64,000 nucleotides of DNA from Natronospirillum operosum (GTDB lineage Bacteria > Pseudomonadota > Gammaproteobacteria > Pseudomonadales > Natronospirillaceae): assembly GCF_004768465.1 (NCBI RefSeq), contig NZ_SRMF01000003.1, forward strand, positions 124,001-188,000, in the 5' to 3' direction. Each line of letters opens with the position of its first letter. Position 1 is the stretch's first letter. This document shows positions 1-9,056 of this stretch, in pieces. The translations under genes were made by a program, and so were the position numbers. Below the pieces are notes generated by a model. That model had not been told where the DNA came from, searched no databases, and saw only the letters and a list, made by a program, of their open reading frames with translations.

Positions 1-112
1 TTTTGTACTTGTTGCAATTAGCTATTAGTATTAGAAGCGCAAGAGGGATTTACACATATTTTGCCAAGCAAATTCAGTAGCTACATTCAACCATGTTCAT
101 GGGAGAAAAGCA

Positions 113-1723
113 GTGAGTGAAAATCAAGACTTGAAAGAGCTAAAAGAAGAGTACGATACGGACTATCAGGCGGGGCAGGACAACATCAACCCCATGGGCC
201 TGGATATCCACAATCCGGTATTCATCATCGCCGCAGTACTGATCCTTGTCTTCGTGGTCGGCACCATCATGGTTCCGGGTCCGGCGGGCGCGGCCATGGG
301 GAATCTGCGCAGTTTCTTCGAGACCAACTTTGACTTTGCCTTCCTGGTGGCAGGCAACCTGTTTGTCCTGTTCTGTCTGACGCTGATCTTCCTGCCCATC
401 GGCAAGATCCGCCTCGGCGGCGAAAGCGCCAAACCCGAGTTTTCCACCCTGTCGTGGTTTTCCATGCTGTTTGCCGCCGGCATGGGTATCGGCCTGATGT
501 TCTGGGCTGTGGCGGAACCGGTCGGGTACTACACCGAGTGGTTTGGCACGCCGCTGAATGTTGAAGGCTTTTCGCCAGCGGCCGAACGTGCTGCCATGGG
601 TGCGACCATGTATCACTGGGGTCTGCATCCCTGGGCGATCTACGGTGTGGTGGCGTTGGCGCTGGCGTTCTTCACCTACAACAAGGGCCTGCCGCTGACC
701 ATTCGTTCCACCTTCTACCCGCTGCTGGGTGAGCGGGTCTGGGGTCCGATCGGTCACGTGATCGACATCCTGGCCGTGCTGGCCACCCTGTTCGGCCTCG
801 CCACCTCGCTCGGTTTCGGTGCGCAACAGGCGGCTGCCGGCCTGGACTACCTGACCAACGGTGCCATCGAAGCCAATCTTGCCACCCAGATCGGTATCAT
901 TATCGGGGTGACCTTCCTGGCCCTGATCTCGGTCATGCGCGGTATTCACGGTGGCGTCAAGATTCTGAGTAACATCAATATCGCCATGGCCGGCGTGTTG
1001 CTGCTGTTTGTTATTCTGGTGGGCGGTCTGGCCACCTTCTTCAGCTACCTGTTCACGACCACGACGTCGTATGCGCAATACATCTTCCCGCTGAGCAACC
1101 CGGTTGGACGCGAGGATGAAACCTTCTATCACGGCTGGACCATCTTCTACTGGGCCTGGTGGATCTCCTGGTCACCCTTTGTCGGCATGTTCATCGCCCG
1201 CGTTTCCAAGGGCCGTACCGTGCGCGAGTTCCTGACTGCGGTATTGATCATCCCGACCGTGGTCACGGTTGTCTGGATGAGCGCCCTGGGCGGCAATGGT
1301 CTGCAGCAGGCGGCCGAAGGCATCGGCGTTCTGGGCAGCGATGGCATTACCAATGCGGATCTGTCCCTGTTCCATATGCTGGACAATCTGCCGCTGGCGA
1401 ATATCACAGCCTTTGTGGCCATCATCCTGGTGCTGGTGTTCTTCGTGACCTCGTCGGACTCCGGGTCCCTGGTTATCGACAGCATCACCGCCGGCGGCAA
1501 GCTGGATGCGCCGCAGGCTCAGCGGGTGTTCTGGGTGGTTATCGAAGGCCTGATTGCCGCTGTACTGCTCTTTGGCGGTGGTGATGACGGTCTGACGGCC
1601 CTGCAGAATGCCTCCATCGCGACCGGCTTCCCGTTCGCGGTCATCCTGCTGCTGATGTGTGTGAGTATCGTCAAGGGGCTGACCCACGAGCGCAAGCTGC
1701 TGGCGGCCCAGAAACAGGCCTGA
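113..1723 (+). CDS. BCCT family osmolyte transporter (betaine/choline/carnitine type)
   Basis: Sodium- or proton-coupled uptake of a quaternary ammonium compound such as glycine betaine or choline across the inner membrane. The 536-residue protein is highly hydrophobic with about 12 membrane segments and normal family length. It carries the glycine-rich segment around residues 121-140 (AAGMGIGLMFWAVAEP) and the tryptophan-rich family signature at about 346-372 (WAWWISWSPFVGMFIAR). The start is GTG, preceded by GGAG at 102-105. It stands alone; a strong terminator follows. Substrate cannot be read from sequence, but compatible-solute uptake fits the second betaine-type system near 40-44 kb. 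Confidence 0.93.
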   Translation: MSENQDLKELKEEYDTDYQAGQDNINPMGLDIHNPVFIIAAVLILVFVVGTIMVPGPAGAAMGNLRSFFETNFDFAFLVAGNLFVLFCLTLIFLPIGKIRLGGESAKPEFSTLSWFSMLFAAGMGIGLMFWAVAEPVGYYTEWFGTPLNVEGFSPAAERAAMGATMYHWGLHPWAIYGVVALALAFFTYNKGLPLTIRSTFYPLLGERVWGPIGHVIDILAVLATLFGLATSLGFGAQQAAAGLDYLTNGAIEANLATQIGIIIGVTFLALISVMRGIHGGVKILSNINIAMAGVLLLFVILVGGLATFFSYLFTTTTSYAQYIFPLSNPVGREDETFYHGWTIFYWAWWISWSPFVGMFIARVSKGRTVREFLTAVLIIPTVVTVVWMSALGGNGLQQAAEGIGVLGSDGITNADLSLFHMLDNLPLANITAFVAIILVLVFFVTSSDSGSLVIDSITAGGKLDAPQAQRVFWVVIEGLIAAVLLFGGGDDGLTALQNASIATGFPFAVILLLMCVSIVKGLTHERKLLAAQKQA

Positions 1724-1740
1724 TACGCGCTTCGCAGCAA

Positions 1741-1767
1741 GCTGAGCCGTGCGGCGCACGGTTCAGC
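1741..1767 (+). repeat. Inverted repeat downstream of the BCCT gene
   Basis: A 12-bp stem (GCTGAGCCGTGC / GCACGGTTCAGC, one G-T type mismatch) with a 3-nt loop lies 18 nt after the stop codon. It has no T-tract of its own and stands directly before the terminator hairpin. It probably acts as an RNA-stabilising 3' hairpin. Confidence 0.6.
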
Positions 1768-1772
1768 GTCTG

Positions 1773-1804
1773 AACCCGGTGTGGGAGACCACGCCGGGTT
1801 TTTT
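1773..1804 (+). terminator. Rho-independent terminator of the BCCT gene
   Basis: The arms AACCCGG (with extension GTG) and CCGGGTT form a GC-rich stem running into a T-tract (TTTTTT at 1799-1804). It lies 50 nt downstream of the transporter stop codon and separates this gene from the dehydrogenase. Confidence 0.8.
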
Positions 1805-1860
1805 GTATGCGTGCGGATGCGGTAGGCTAAGCTTCGGATATTACATTGCGGAGCCGAAAC

Positions 1861-2757
1861 ATGACCAAGACACAGGGGTTGCCCGTTGCCTTTATCGGCA
1901 TGGGCGTCATGGGGTACCCGATGGCCGGGCATTTGCAGCAGGCCGGCCACCAGGTCAGTGTCTACAACCGGACAGCTGACAAGGCAGAACGCTGGGTGGG
2001 GGAGTATGGCGGTCAGGCCGCTGCCACGCCGGCCGCAGCCGCTGCGGGCGCCAGGGTGGCGTGTCTGTGTGTGGGCAATGATGATGATGTGCGCAGCGTG
2101 GTCTATGGCCCGGAAGGTGTGCTGGCGGGGCTGAGCCCGGGTTCGGTTTTGCTGGATCACACCACCACCTCGGCGGTGCTGGCCGAAGAGCTGGAAGCCG
2201 CCTGTGCAGAGCAGGATGTGCGCTTTATGGATGCACCCGTGTCGGGCGGTCAGGCCGGGGCCAAAAACGGCGCGCTGACCATCATGTGCGGCGGTGACGA
2301 CGCCGTGTTCGAAGCCGTGCGGCCGGTGCTGGATGCCTATGGCCAGCATGCCGAACTGATGGGCCCTGTGGGTCAGGGCCAGCGCACCAAGATGGTGAAC
2401 CAGATCTGTATCACCGGTATTCTGCAGGGGTTGAGTGAAGGGCTGTTGCTGGCCGAAGAGTGCGGTCTCGACACGGAGCAACTGGTACGCGCACTCAGCG
2501 GTGGTGCGGCAGGGTCCTGGCAGATGCAGAACCGGACCTTCAGCATGGCTGCGGGAAAGTTTGATTTCGGCTTCGCCATCAACTGGATGCGCAAGGATCT
2601 GGATATTGCGCTGGCGGAAGCCCAGCGCCATGGGCTCTGGCTCGAAACCACAGCGCGCACCGATGCGGCCTATGCCCGTTTGCAGGAGCGCGGCCATGGC
2701 CGCAGTGACACTTCAGCGCTGATTCTGGATCTGCGCCAACGACAAAACGAAGTCTGA
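1861..2757 (+). CDS. NAD(P)-dependent oxidoreductase, 3-hydroxyisobutyrate dehydrogenase family
   Basis: A beta-hydroxyacid dehydrogenase that would oxidise a short 3-hydroxy acid or reduce the matching semialdehyde. The N-terminal Rossmann motif is GMGVMG at residues 13-18. The substrate-binding signature DAPVSGG is near residue 123, and the conserved catalytic Lys is in GQGQRTKMVNQ (about K177). The length of 298 aa is normal. I prefer ATG 1861, which has GGAG at 1850-1853, over a TTG at 1846. The family includes tartronate semialdehyde reductase and glyoxylate reductase, so the substrate stays open. No pathway partner is adjacent. Confidence 0.88.
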   Translation: MTKTQGLPVAFIGMGVMGYPMAGHLQQAGHQVSVYNRTADKAERWVGEYGGQAAATPAAAAAGARVACLCVGNDDDVRSVVYGPEGVLAGLSPGSVLLDHTTTSAVLAEELEAACAEQDVRFMDAPVSGGQAGAKNGALTIMCGGDDAVFEAVRPVLDAYGQHAELMGPVGQGQRTKMVNQICITGILQGLSEGLLLAEECGLDTEQLVRALSGGAAGSWQMQNRTFSMAAGKFDFGFAINWMRKDLDIALAEAQRHGLWLETTARTDAAYARLQERGHGRSDTSALILDLRQRQNEV

Positions 2758-2789
2758 AAGGCTGCGCCTGAAGGCGGAAAATCCGTATA

Positions 2790-3650
2790 ATGCGGCGCCT
2801 GGAATCTGCGCTGCGAGTCTGGACCCGGATGGAAAGCATGGTTATCTGGCGCGAGCGTCTGGAGGCGCTGCGTGCCAACAAGTGGTTTGAAGCCTTCGTC
2901 ATCTTCGTCATCGTCATGTCGGCGCTGTTGATCGGTGCCCGTACCTATGACGAAACCTCCCGCTATGAACAGATGCTGCGGTGGCTGGACCATGGCATCA
3001 CGCTGTTTTTTCTGGCCGAAATTCTGATCCGGATGGCGGCCGAGCGACGTCTGCGCGACTTCTTCAGAAATGGCTGGAATGTGTTCGACTTCGTGATTGT
3101 GGTGGCCAGCCTGATCCCCATCGATGATTCGGAAATGGTGTTGCTGGCGCGTCTGTTGCGGGTTTTCCGGGTGCTGCGCCTGGTCTCGCTGATCCCCGAG
3201 CTGCGGGTGTTGATGGGCGCCCTGCTGAAGGCGATTCCGCGCATGGGCTACGTCGTCCTGCTGATGTTCATCATCTTCTATATCTACGGCGCCGTGGGCA
3301 GCTTTCTGTTTCATGAGGTGGACGCGGGTCTGTGGGGCAATATTTCCATTGCCATGCTGACGCTGTTTCAGGTGGCGACCTTCGAGAGCTGGGCCACGGC
3401 GGTGCTGTACCCGACCATGGAACACTACCCCTGGGCCTGGATCTACTTCCTCTCCTTCATCTTTCTCAATGCTTTTGTATTTCTCAACATGATGATCGGC
3501 ATCGTGCTGGAGGTCATGCAAAAGGAGAATGCCCAGTTCGAGCTGGAGACCGGCACCGGCGAGGCTGCCGAGATGGCAGCATTGCGCAGGGAGGTCTCCG
3601 GACTTACCGAACAGCTGTCCCGCATTGAGCAAAAACTGGACAGACGATGA
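2790..3650 (+). CDS. Voltage-gated sodium channel, NaChBac type
   Basis: A single-domain six-helix cation channel that would assemble as a tetramer. S1-S4 occupy roughly residues 30-150. S4 has the regular arginine pattern ARLLRVFRVLR. The pore helix and selectivity filter read ATFESWAT, matching the T-x-E-S-W filter of bacterial sodium channels. A C-terminal coiled coil follows S6 (about residues 245-286, heptad-like with LRREVSGLTEQLSRIEQKL). The start is uncertain. ATG 2790 overlaps a TATAAT that could be a -10 box; if so, translation would begin at ATG 2829 or 2838. Such channels are typical of marine and alkaliphilic bacteria and have been linked to motility and pH homeostasis. Confidence 0.88.
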   Translation: MRRLESALRVWTRMESMVIWRERLEALRANKWFEAFVIFVIVMSALLIGARTYDETSRYEQMLRWLDHGITLFFLAEILIRMAAERRLRDFFRNGWNVFDFVIVVASLIPIDDSEMVLLARLLRVFRVLRLVSLIPELRVLMGALLKAIPRMGYVVLLMFIIFYIYGAVGSFLFHEVDAGLWGNISIAMLTLFQVATFESWATAVLYPTMEHYPWAWIYFLSFIFLNAFVFLNMMIGIVLEVMQKENAQFELETGTGEAAEMAALRREVSGLTEQLSRIEQKLDRR

Positions 3651-3689
3651 TCTCAAAGCTGGTCAGGACTGTATAACAGCAGCAATTCC

Positions 3690-3716
3690 TAAACTTGTGG
3701 CCCAAACGGGCGATAC
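3690..3716 (+). promoter_or_regulatory. Candidate sigma-28 (FliA) promoter of the chemosensory operon
   Basis: TAAA at 3690-3693 is followed by exactly 15 nt and then GGCGATAC at 3709-3716. The enterobacterial FliA consensus is TAAA-N15-GCCGATAA, so the -35 core matches fully, the spacing is exact and the -10 matches 6 of 8. Transcription would start near 3724, 58 nt before the first MCP start codon. This would put the operon in the flagellar regulon. Confidence 0.6.
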
Positions 3717-3730
3717 AGGTTGGACAAAAA

Positions 3731-3750
3731 CGGCCTGGCACTGCAGGCCG
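3731..3750 (+). repeat. Hairpin in the leader of the chemosensory operon
   Basis: CGGCCTG and CAGGCCG form a perfect 7-bp stem around a 6-nt loop in the predicted 5' untranslated region, 21 nt before the Shine-Dalgarno GGAG at 3771. There is no T-tract, so it is not a terminator. It may protect the mRNA or modulate translation. Confidence 0.45.
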
Positions 3751-3781
3751 CCTCCTTCCAGTAAGCCAATGGAGACCACTT

Positions 3782-5713
3782 ATGGCTCTAGTTCGCAATC
3801 AGTCCGGAGAGTCTGGCCAGCCAGCCCCTGCCGCAGGAGGCAGCACCCGCTCTGCCGGCGGACAGAATGAAGAAGCCCTGCAGGCGCGGCGCCGAGCGCG
3901 CACCCTGGCCCGCAAGCAGCAGCTGGCAGAGCGTATCGCCAGTGCAGTTGCCGAGCTCAACACCGGTACCACGGAAATTTCTGCCGCAGCCGAGCAGTTG
4001 CAGGCCTCGATGACGCAGATTTCTGCTGGCGCGGAGCAGGCCTCCGGCGCGGTCCAGGAAACCAATCAGGTGGTGCGCCAGGTTCGAGAAGCCATCGATA
4101 CCCAGAATGAATCGACCGAAGAGGCGGTCCGTCGTTTGCAGCGCATGCAGCAGCGGGTCAAGGGTGCCAGCGAGATGGTAGAGGCCATGATCGAGTCCAT
4201 CCGGGTGTCGATTCGTCGTCAGGGTCGGGCAGTTGAGGCCGCCGAACTCCTGTCCAAGCGCTCGGACGAGATCGGAGAAATCGTGGAAGCCGTCATTCAC
4301 ATTGCTGATCAGACCAATCTGCTGGCCCTGAACGCCGCCATTGAGGCCGCCAGCGCCGGTCAGCACGGGCGCGGCTTTGCCGTGGTGGCCGACGAGGTGC
4401 GGGCGCTGGCCGAGACTTCACAGGATTCGGCCAACACCATCCAGGCCGTGGTGGAAGACATTCAGGGCAAGGTCAAAACCCTGGTGGAAGAAACCAACCG
4501 CTCGGCCGAGGCCAGCAAGAAGGATATGGAAACCGCAGACACTGTGGTCGAACAGCTCGACAAGGTGCGGGCGTCCATGGATCGCATGGTGACCGAGGGT
4601 GAGTCGGTGGCCAAGGCGGTGGCGGAATCGGTCAAGGGCGTGCGTCTGCTCAGCAATGAATCGGAAACCATAGCTGCGGCAGCCGAAGAGCAGTCCTCGG
4701 CCTGTGAAGAATCCATTCGAATGGTCAACCAGCAGAGCGAAGCCCTGCGCCAGGGACGGGACAGTTCACAGAACCTGTCCGTCCTGACGGAAGACCTGCG
4801 GGTCAGCAGTGAGGCGGAAAAAAGCGGGGAGGAAGTGGCCTCGGCAACGGAAGATCTGGCGGCCGCCATCGAGGAAATCAACCGCTCGTCCTCCGAGGTG
4901 GCGACTGCCATTGAGCAGATCAGCGGTGGCGCCAAACAGCAGGCGGAGGCGGCCAGTGGTGCCAGCTCGGCAGTTCGTCAGTTGGAAGCGGGTGCCCGCC
5001 AGGCCGGAGAGCTGGTACGGAGCATGATCCAGGCTGGTGACGAGGCGGGTGATCTGATCAAGGACAACCGCCAGCAGGTAGAAACCCTGGCCGAGAATAT
5101 TCAGACCGGAGTCAAGGAAGTTCGCGAGGCCAGAGGTCAGATCAGTGAACTCGAACAACTGATCCGCCGTATCAACAAGGTGATGAACACCATCGACAAG
5201 GTCAATATTCAGACCAGCATGCTGGCCGTCAATGGCGGCATTGAAGCCGCCCGTGCCGGCGAACATGGCAAGGGTTTTGTGGTGGTGGCGACTGATATTC
5301 GCAACCTGTCCTACGATGCCAACGAGAATGCCGAACGCATCATGAGCGTCATCGAATCGGCAGAGGACGATATTGCCCGGGTCCGCCACATCATGGACGA
5401 CATCAGTGACGCCGCTGCGCAGGATGCCGACAAGCACACCAATACCGTGCGCGACCTGCGTGACGTGGAGAAATCCATGGACGAGGTGATCAGCAGCAAC
5501 CGTGAAATCATTGATGCCTCCGAGCAGATCGGCACCTCGGTCGAGGAAGCCAGCAAGGGCGTGGAAGAGATTGCCGGTGCTGCCGAGGAAGCCACCCAGG
5601 CGACCAATGAAGCTGCCGCTGCCGCTCGTCAGCAGGCCCAGAGCACCGAGCAACTGGCGCGGGCCACCGAGGAAATTGCATCGCTGGCAGATGAACTGCA
5701 GACGCTTGAATAA
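3782..5713 (+). CDS. Soluble methyl-accepting chemotaxis protein with two tandem signalling hairpins
   Basis: A cytoplasmic chemoreceptor of 643 aa with no transmembrane segment and no sensory domain I can recognise. It holds two complete MCP coiled-coil hairpins in tandem. The first tip, around residues 175-215, reads [17 protein letters not shown] with [13 protein letters not shown]. The second, around 474-515, reads [18 protein letters not shown] with [13 protein letters not shown]. The regions before each tip resemble each other ([10 protein letters not shown] near 63 and [10 protein letters not shown] in the second half), so an internal duplication is likely. Tip 1 is canonical; tip 2 is divergent (NGG for NAA, ATD for ADE). 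Start ATG 3782 has GGAG at 3771-3774. It is the first gene of the operon. Confidence 0.9.
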   Translation: MALVRNQSGESGQPAPAAGGSTRSAGGQNEEALQARRRARTLARKQQLAERIASAVAELNTGTTEISAAAEQLQASMTQISAGAEQASGAVQETNQVVRQVREAIDTQNESTEEAVRRLQRMQQRVKGASEMVEAMIESIRVSIRRQGRAVEAAELLSKRSDEIGEIVEAVIHIADQTNLLALNAAIEAASAGQHGRGFAVVADEVRALAETSQDSANTIQAVVEDIQGKVKTLVEETNRSAEASKKDMETADTVVEQLDKVRASMDRMVTEGESVAKAVAESVKGVRLLSNESETIAAAAEEQSSACEESIRMVNQQSEALRQGRDSSQNLSVLTEDLRVSSEAEKSGEEVASATEDLAAAIEEINRSSSEVATAIEQISGGAKQQAEAASGASSAVRQLEAGARQAGELVRSMIQAGDEAGDLIKDNRQQVETLAENIQTGVKEVREARGQISELEQLIRRINKVMNTIDKVNIQTSMLAVNGGIEAARAGEHGKGFVVVATDIRNLSYDANENAERIMSVIESAEDDIARVRHIMDDISDAAAQDADKHTNTVRDLRDVEKSMDEVISSNREIIDASEQIGTSVEEASKGVEEIAGAAEEATQATNEAAAAARQQAQSTEQLARATEEIASLADELQTLE

Positions 5714-5730
5714 GTCAGGGAGGTGGCCCG

Positions 5731-7332
5731 ATGGCGCAGGTGGATGTGGCAGAAGTCGAGTCGGCGCAGGATGCCAATAGCCTGGAGTGCCTGTATTTCT
5801 ATCTGACTGCGGCAGAAGACCAATCTGCCGCGCCGGACAAGCAGGCCGACGAAGGCTATGCATTGCCGATGCATGCGGTGCGCGAAATCATTCGCGTGCC
5901 CGAACTGAATGCAGTGCCGCTGGCAGGAGCGCATGTGATGGGCGTAACCAACCTCAGAGGTTCGGTGCTGCCCGTGGTGTCATTGCGTGAACTGGTCGGA
6001 CTCGAACACGGTCAGTTGACCAAGCACAGTCGTATTGTGGTGCTGCGCGGCCGCAACCCGCTGGGACTCTGGGTTGACTGGGTCGAGAAGGTGGCCTGGG
6101 TGCCGGAGGCACGCCTGGATACCTCGGAACTGGTGCGCCACAAGGCACAGCATCGTCTGCTGGCCGGCTTTGTACGCCCTGACCCCGAGGCCGAAGCCGG
6201 TGAGACCCGGTTGCGCCGGTTGCTGAATGCGCCGGCAATAGAGGCCGCCAGCCTGTCACCCGGCATTGATGCGGGTGAAAGCATCAGCCGTGGCCATGGC
6301 CAGGCAAGCACTGAAGAGCAGATAAAGGCCGAGCAGCAGTATACCTGCTTCGAACTGGGCAGCCAGCTCTACGCCCTGGCCATCAGTCAGATCAAGGAGG
6401 TGGTCCGGGTCCCGGCCCAGTTGGAACCGGTGTCCGGTATGCCGGCGCATGTGATGGGCGTGCTGGCATTGCGCGATCTGATGATCCCGCTGGTGCATCT
6501 CACCCGGCTGTATGGGCTGCCGCACAGCGATTTGTCCAGCGAAGCGCGCGTGGTGGTAGTGCCGGTAGGGGCCCGTGACGGACAGCTGTTTGTGGGCCTG
6601 GTGGTGGACCGGATTCGGCATGTGGTCAATCGCTCGGAAGATCAGGTTCAGCCTGTCCCGGAAACATTGGGCAGCCTGCCCGGCTTTCAGGATATGCACG
6701 GCATGCTGCGTTATGACGACAATGTCGACAGTCTGGCGGCGCTGATAGATACCCGGCGCCTGTTGAAACAGAGTGCGTTTCAGGACGCCCTGGCCGCAGT
6801 GGAGGACAATGAAGTGACTGCTAACGCTGCAGATGACCACCGAGATGAACGCCAGATTGTCGTTTTCCGGTTGGGCGACGAGGAATATGGGGTGGCGATC
6901 GAAGCCACGAAAGAGATTCTGCGCGTGCCCGATACGCTGACCCGGGTACCGCAGGCGGCCCACTTTATCGAAGGGGTGATCAATCTGCGCGGCATGGTGC
7001 TGCCGATCATTGACCTGCGCAAGCGCTTTGACATGACGCCGTCCGAGCGTCATCACCAGCAGCGCATCGTGGTGCTCAACCTGCAGGGCCAGCGTACCGG
7101 CTTTATTGTGGATGCGGTGCGCGAGGTGGCCAGCGTCCCGCTCGACAGCGTTGAGGCCGCGCCGCCCCTGTCACCACAGCAAAGCAGCCTGATTACCGAA
7201 ATGGTCAACCTGGCCGCCAGTGACCGCCTGATACTGCTGCTCGACACCGGTCGTCTGGTGTCCGAACAGGAAGCCCGCAAGCTGGCTCAGGTCAGTGCCG
7301 AGCGGTCACAGAGCGAGAGCACGGATGATTGA
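5731..7332 (+). CDS. Scaffold protein with three CheW domains
   Basis: An adaptor of 533 aa that would link receptors to CheA. Three CheW-like domains lie at about residues 15-150, 200-345 and 375-525. Each contains an IkEvvRvP-type strand (REIIRVPELNAVP, KEVVRVPAQLEPV, KEILRVPDTLTRV) and a GVxxLRGxxLPVxxL-type segment; the middle one is less canonical (GVLALRDLMIPLVHL). A single CheW domain is usual, so the array may bridge several receptors or kinases at once. Start ATG 5731 has GGGAGG at 5717-5722. Its 3' end overlaps cheB by 8 nt, indicating translational coupling. Confidence 0.92.
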   Translation: MAQVDVAEVESAQDANSLECLYFYLTAAEDQSAAPDKQADEGYALPMHAVREIIRVPELNAVPLAGAHVMGVTNLRGSVLPVVSLRELVGLEHGQLTKHSRIVVLRGRNPLGLWVDWVEKVAWVPEARLDTSELVRHKAQHRLLAGFVRPDPEAEAGETRLRRLLNAPAIEAASLSPGIDAGESISRGHGQASTEEQIKAEQQYTCFELGSQLYALAISQIKEVVRVPAQLEPVSGMPAHVMGVLALRDLMIPLVHLTRLYGLPHSDLSSEARVVVVPVGARDGQLFVGLVVDRIRHVVNRSEDQVQPVPETLGSLPGFQDMHGMLRYDDNVDSLAALIDTRRLLKQSAFQDALAAVEDNEVTANAADDHRDERQIVVFRLGDEEYGVAIEATKEILRVPDTLTRVPQAAHFIEGVINLRGMVLPIIDLRKRFDMTPSERHHQQRIVVLNLQGQRTGFIVDAVREVASVPLDSVEAAPPLSPQQSSLITEMVNLAASDRLILLLDTGRLVSEQEARKLAQVSAERSQSESTDD

Positions 7333-8371
7333 TGTGCTGGTGGTTGACGACTCGGCCCTGATGCGTCGTTTCCTCGGTCAGATCTTTACCGATGTCGGTG
7401 GGTTCAACGTGCGCCTGGCGCGCAATGGTGCAGCGGCGCTGGAGGCCATGGCAGAGCAGTTGCCGGATGTAGTGACACTGGACATCAACATGCCGGAAAT
7501 GGATGGCCTGACCTGCCTCAGTCATATCATGACCCGTCACCCCTGCCCTGTGATCATGGTGTCCTCGCTCACCGAAAAGGGTGCACTGTCGACGCTGGAA
7601 GCACTGGAACTGGGGGCAGTCGATTATCTGACCAAGCCGGGTGGCACGGTCTCGCACAATATCTCTCAGGTTGCTGATGAGCTGGTGGCCAAGGTCCGGT
7701 CGGCCGCGTCCTCGGCCGTCAGGATCCGTCCGCAGATCACGCCTGTAGCAGCCCCAGCAGCCAAACCGGCGCCGCAGTCGGCAGAGAAGGCAGCCGCAGG
7801 TCTGGTGCTGGTGGGTGTCTCCACCGGCGGGCCGGGTGCCCTGGAAACCGTATTGGCTGATTTGCCGGCGGATCTGGGCTGGCCTGTGGTGATCGCCCAG
7901 CATATGCCGGCCACCTTTACCGCCGTGTTGGCGAAACGCTTGAACGGTTTGTGCGTGCTGAACGTGCAGGAAGTCAGCCGGCCGACGCCGCTGAAAACCG
8001 GCAACATCTACATGGCGCAGGGTGATCGTGATCTGGAAATCCGGCGTCGGGGAGGCCGCTTGATTGCTGTGCCGGTACCGGCCGACAATGATTTGCCCTG
8101 GCACCCGAGCACTGACCGGCTGGTTCGCTCGGCCATGGCCGAGCTGACACCGGATGCGCTGGTGGGTGTTCTGCTGACCGGCATGGGCGATGACGGGGCT
8201 GCGGCCATGGCGGAACTGCATCGACAGGGTGGTCAGACGGTGGCCGAAAGCGAGGACACCACCGTGGTATTTGGCATGCCGCGTGCATTGATTGAACTGG
8301 ATGGTGCTGACCGGGTCTTGCCGCTGGAGCAGATTGGCCGCCAGGTAGCGCAATGGGTACCGAGCCGCTGA
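7325..8371 (+). CDS. cheB: Protein-glutamate methylesterase CheB
   Basis: Demethylates (and deamidates) receptor glutamates to reset adaptation. It is 348 aa: an N-terminal receiver with phosphoacceptor D53 (TLDINMPEMDG), a Pro/Ala-rich linker around residues 125-155, and a C-terminal esterase domain. The catalytic triad is visible: S166 in GVSTGGPG, H193 in AQHMPATFT and D289 in TGMGDDGAAAM. Start ATG 7325 lies inside the end of the triple-CheW gene. Its presence with CheR shows this pathway has methylation-based adaptation. Confidence 0.95.
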   Translation: MIDVLVVDDSALMRRFLGQIFTDVGGFNVRLARNGAAALEAMAEQLPDVVTLDINMPEMDGLTCLSHIMTRHPCPVIMVSSLTEKGALSTLEALELGAVDYLTKPGGTVSHNISQVADELVAKVRSAASSAVRIRPQITPVAAPAAKPAPQSAEKAAAGLVLVGVSTGGPGALETVLADLPADLGWPVVIAQHMPATFTAVLAKRLNGLCVLNVQEVSRPTPLKTGNIYMAQGDRDLEIRRRGGRLIAVPVPADNDLPWHPSTDRLVRSAMAELTPDALVGVLLTGMGDDGAAAMAELHRQGGQTVAESEDTTVVFGMPRALIELDGADRVLPLEQIGRQVAQWVPSR

Positions 8372-8411
8372 GAGACGGCGACTTGAACTCAACAGTAATG
8401 GAGGCTGCGAC

Positions 8412-9044
8412 GTGTTGATCAGGAAGCCAGACCCCAAAGCGGGCATGCCGCCTGAACCTGTGGACCCGGAGCACTTGCGGGAGGCGCTGCACAGCGGGTC
8501 TGCTGACGACTGTATTCGGCTGCTGTGCGGCACCGAGCAGTTGCCGGCCGAATGTCGACAGAGTGCACTGGATCGGCTGAGTCGGGAAAGCGACTCCCGG
8601 CTGCAGCAGATACTGCTGAATCATATTGTAGTTGATCTGCAGGCAGAAGAAGTCGAGCCGCTGATCGCCCTGTTGAGCAGCGACGACGCGGGGCTGCGCA
8701 ATCAGGTTATTGATGCCCTGGGTCAGGTGCGCCAGGGCGCCGTGGCCGAGCTGCTGGCACAAGCAGTGCGCCAGCGCCTGCATGATGACGACCCGGATAT
8801 TCGCATCCTGACGCTCAATCTGGTGGCCACTCTGGAACTGCCGCAGTTGCTGCCCGAAGTGGAGCAGTGCCTGCGCGAGGATGCGCATCTCAATGTCTGC
8901 ATGACCGCCCTGGACGTGATTCTGATGCTGGGCAACGAGGACCACTGGCCAGCAGTGGAGTCATTGACGCAGCGCTTCCCTGATGAGCCCTTTGTGGCGT
9001 TTTCCGTGCGCCGGGCCCGCAGCCAGCTGCGGGACCAGGACTGA
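8412..9044 (+). CDS. HEAT-repeat protein of the chemosensory operon
   Basis: A 210-aa soluble alpha-helical protein with repeated helix pairs of the HEAT/PBS-lyase type, e.g. ALLSSDDAGLRNQVIDALGQV and DPDIRILTLNLVATLE. It has no catalytic motif and is likely a protein-protein interaction module. It starts at GTG 8412, with GGAGG at 8400-8404. Its position between cheB and cheR suggests a role in methylation control or receptor-array organisation; that is inference from context only. Confidence 0.75.
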   Translation: MLIRKPDPKAGMPPEPVDPEHLREALHSGSADDCIRLLCGTEQLPAECRQSALDRLSRESDSRLQQILLNHIVVDLQAEEVEPLIALLSSDDAGLRNQVIDALGQVRQGAVAELLAQAVRQRLHDDDPDIRILTLNLVATLELPQLLPEVEQCLREDAHLNVCMTALDVILMLGNEDHWPAVESLTQRFPDEPFVAFSVRRARSQLRDQD

Positions 9045-9056
9045 GGCGCACCGTCG

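Noticed and set aside
140-1132. Long open frame on the minus strand across the BCCT gene
   Set aside because: Its translation is rich in His, Gln and Arg with no domain pattern; it is the antisense shadow of a GC-rich real gene.
2763-2791. TATAAT at 2786-2791 as a sigma-70 promoter for the sodium channel gene
   Set aside because: No acceptable -35 box stands 16-18 nt upstream; kept only as a note on the uncertain start.
3672-3677. TATAAC as a -10 box for the chemosensory operon
   Set aside because: No -35 partner is visible, and the sigma-28 match downstream is much better.
4766-5863. Minus-strand frame of about 365 codons across the first MCP
   Set aside because: It lies fully opposite a clearly coding receptor gene and has no recognisable family.
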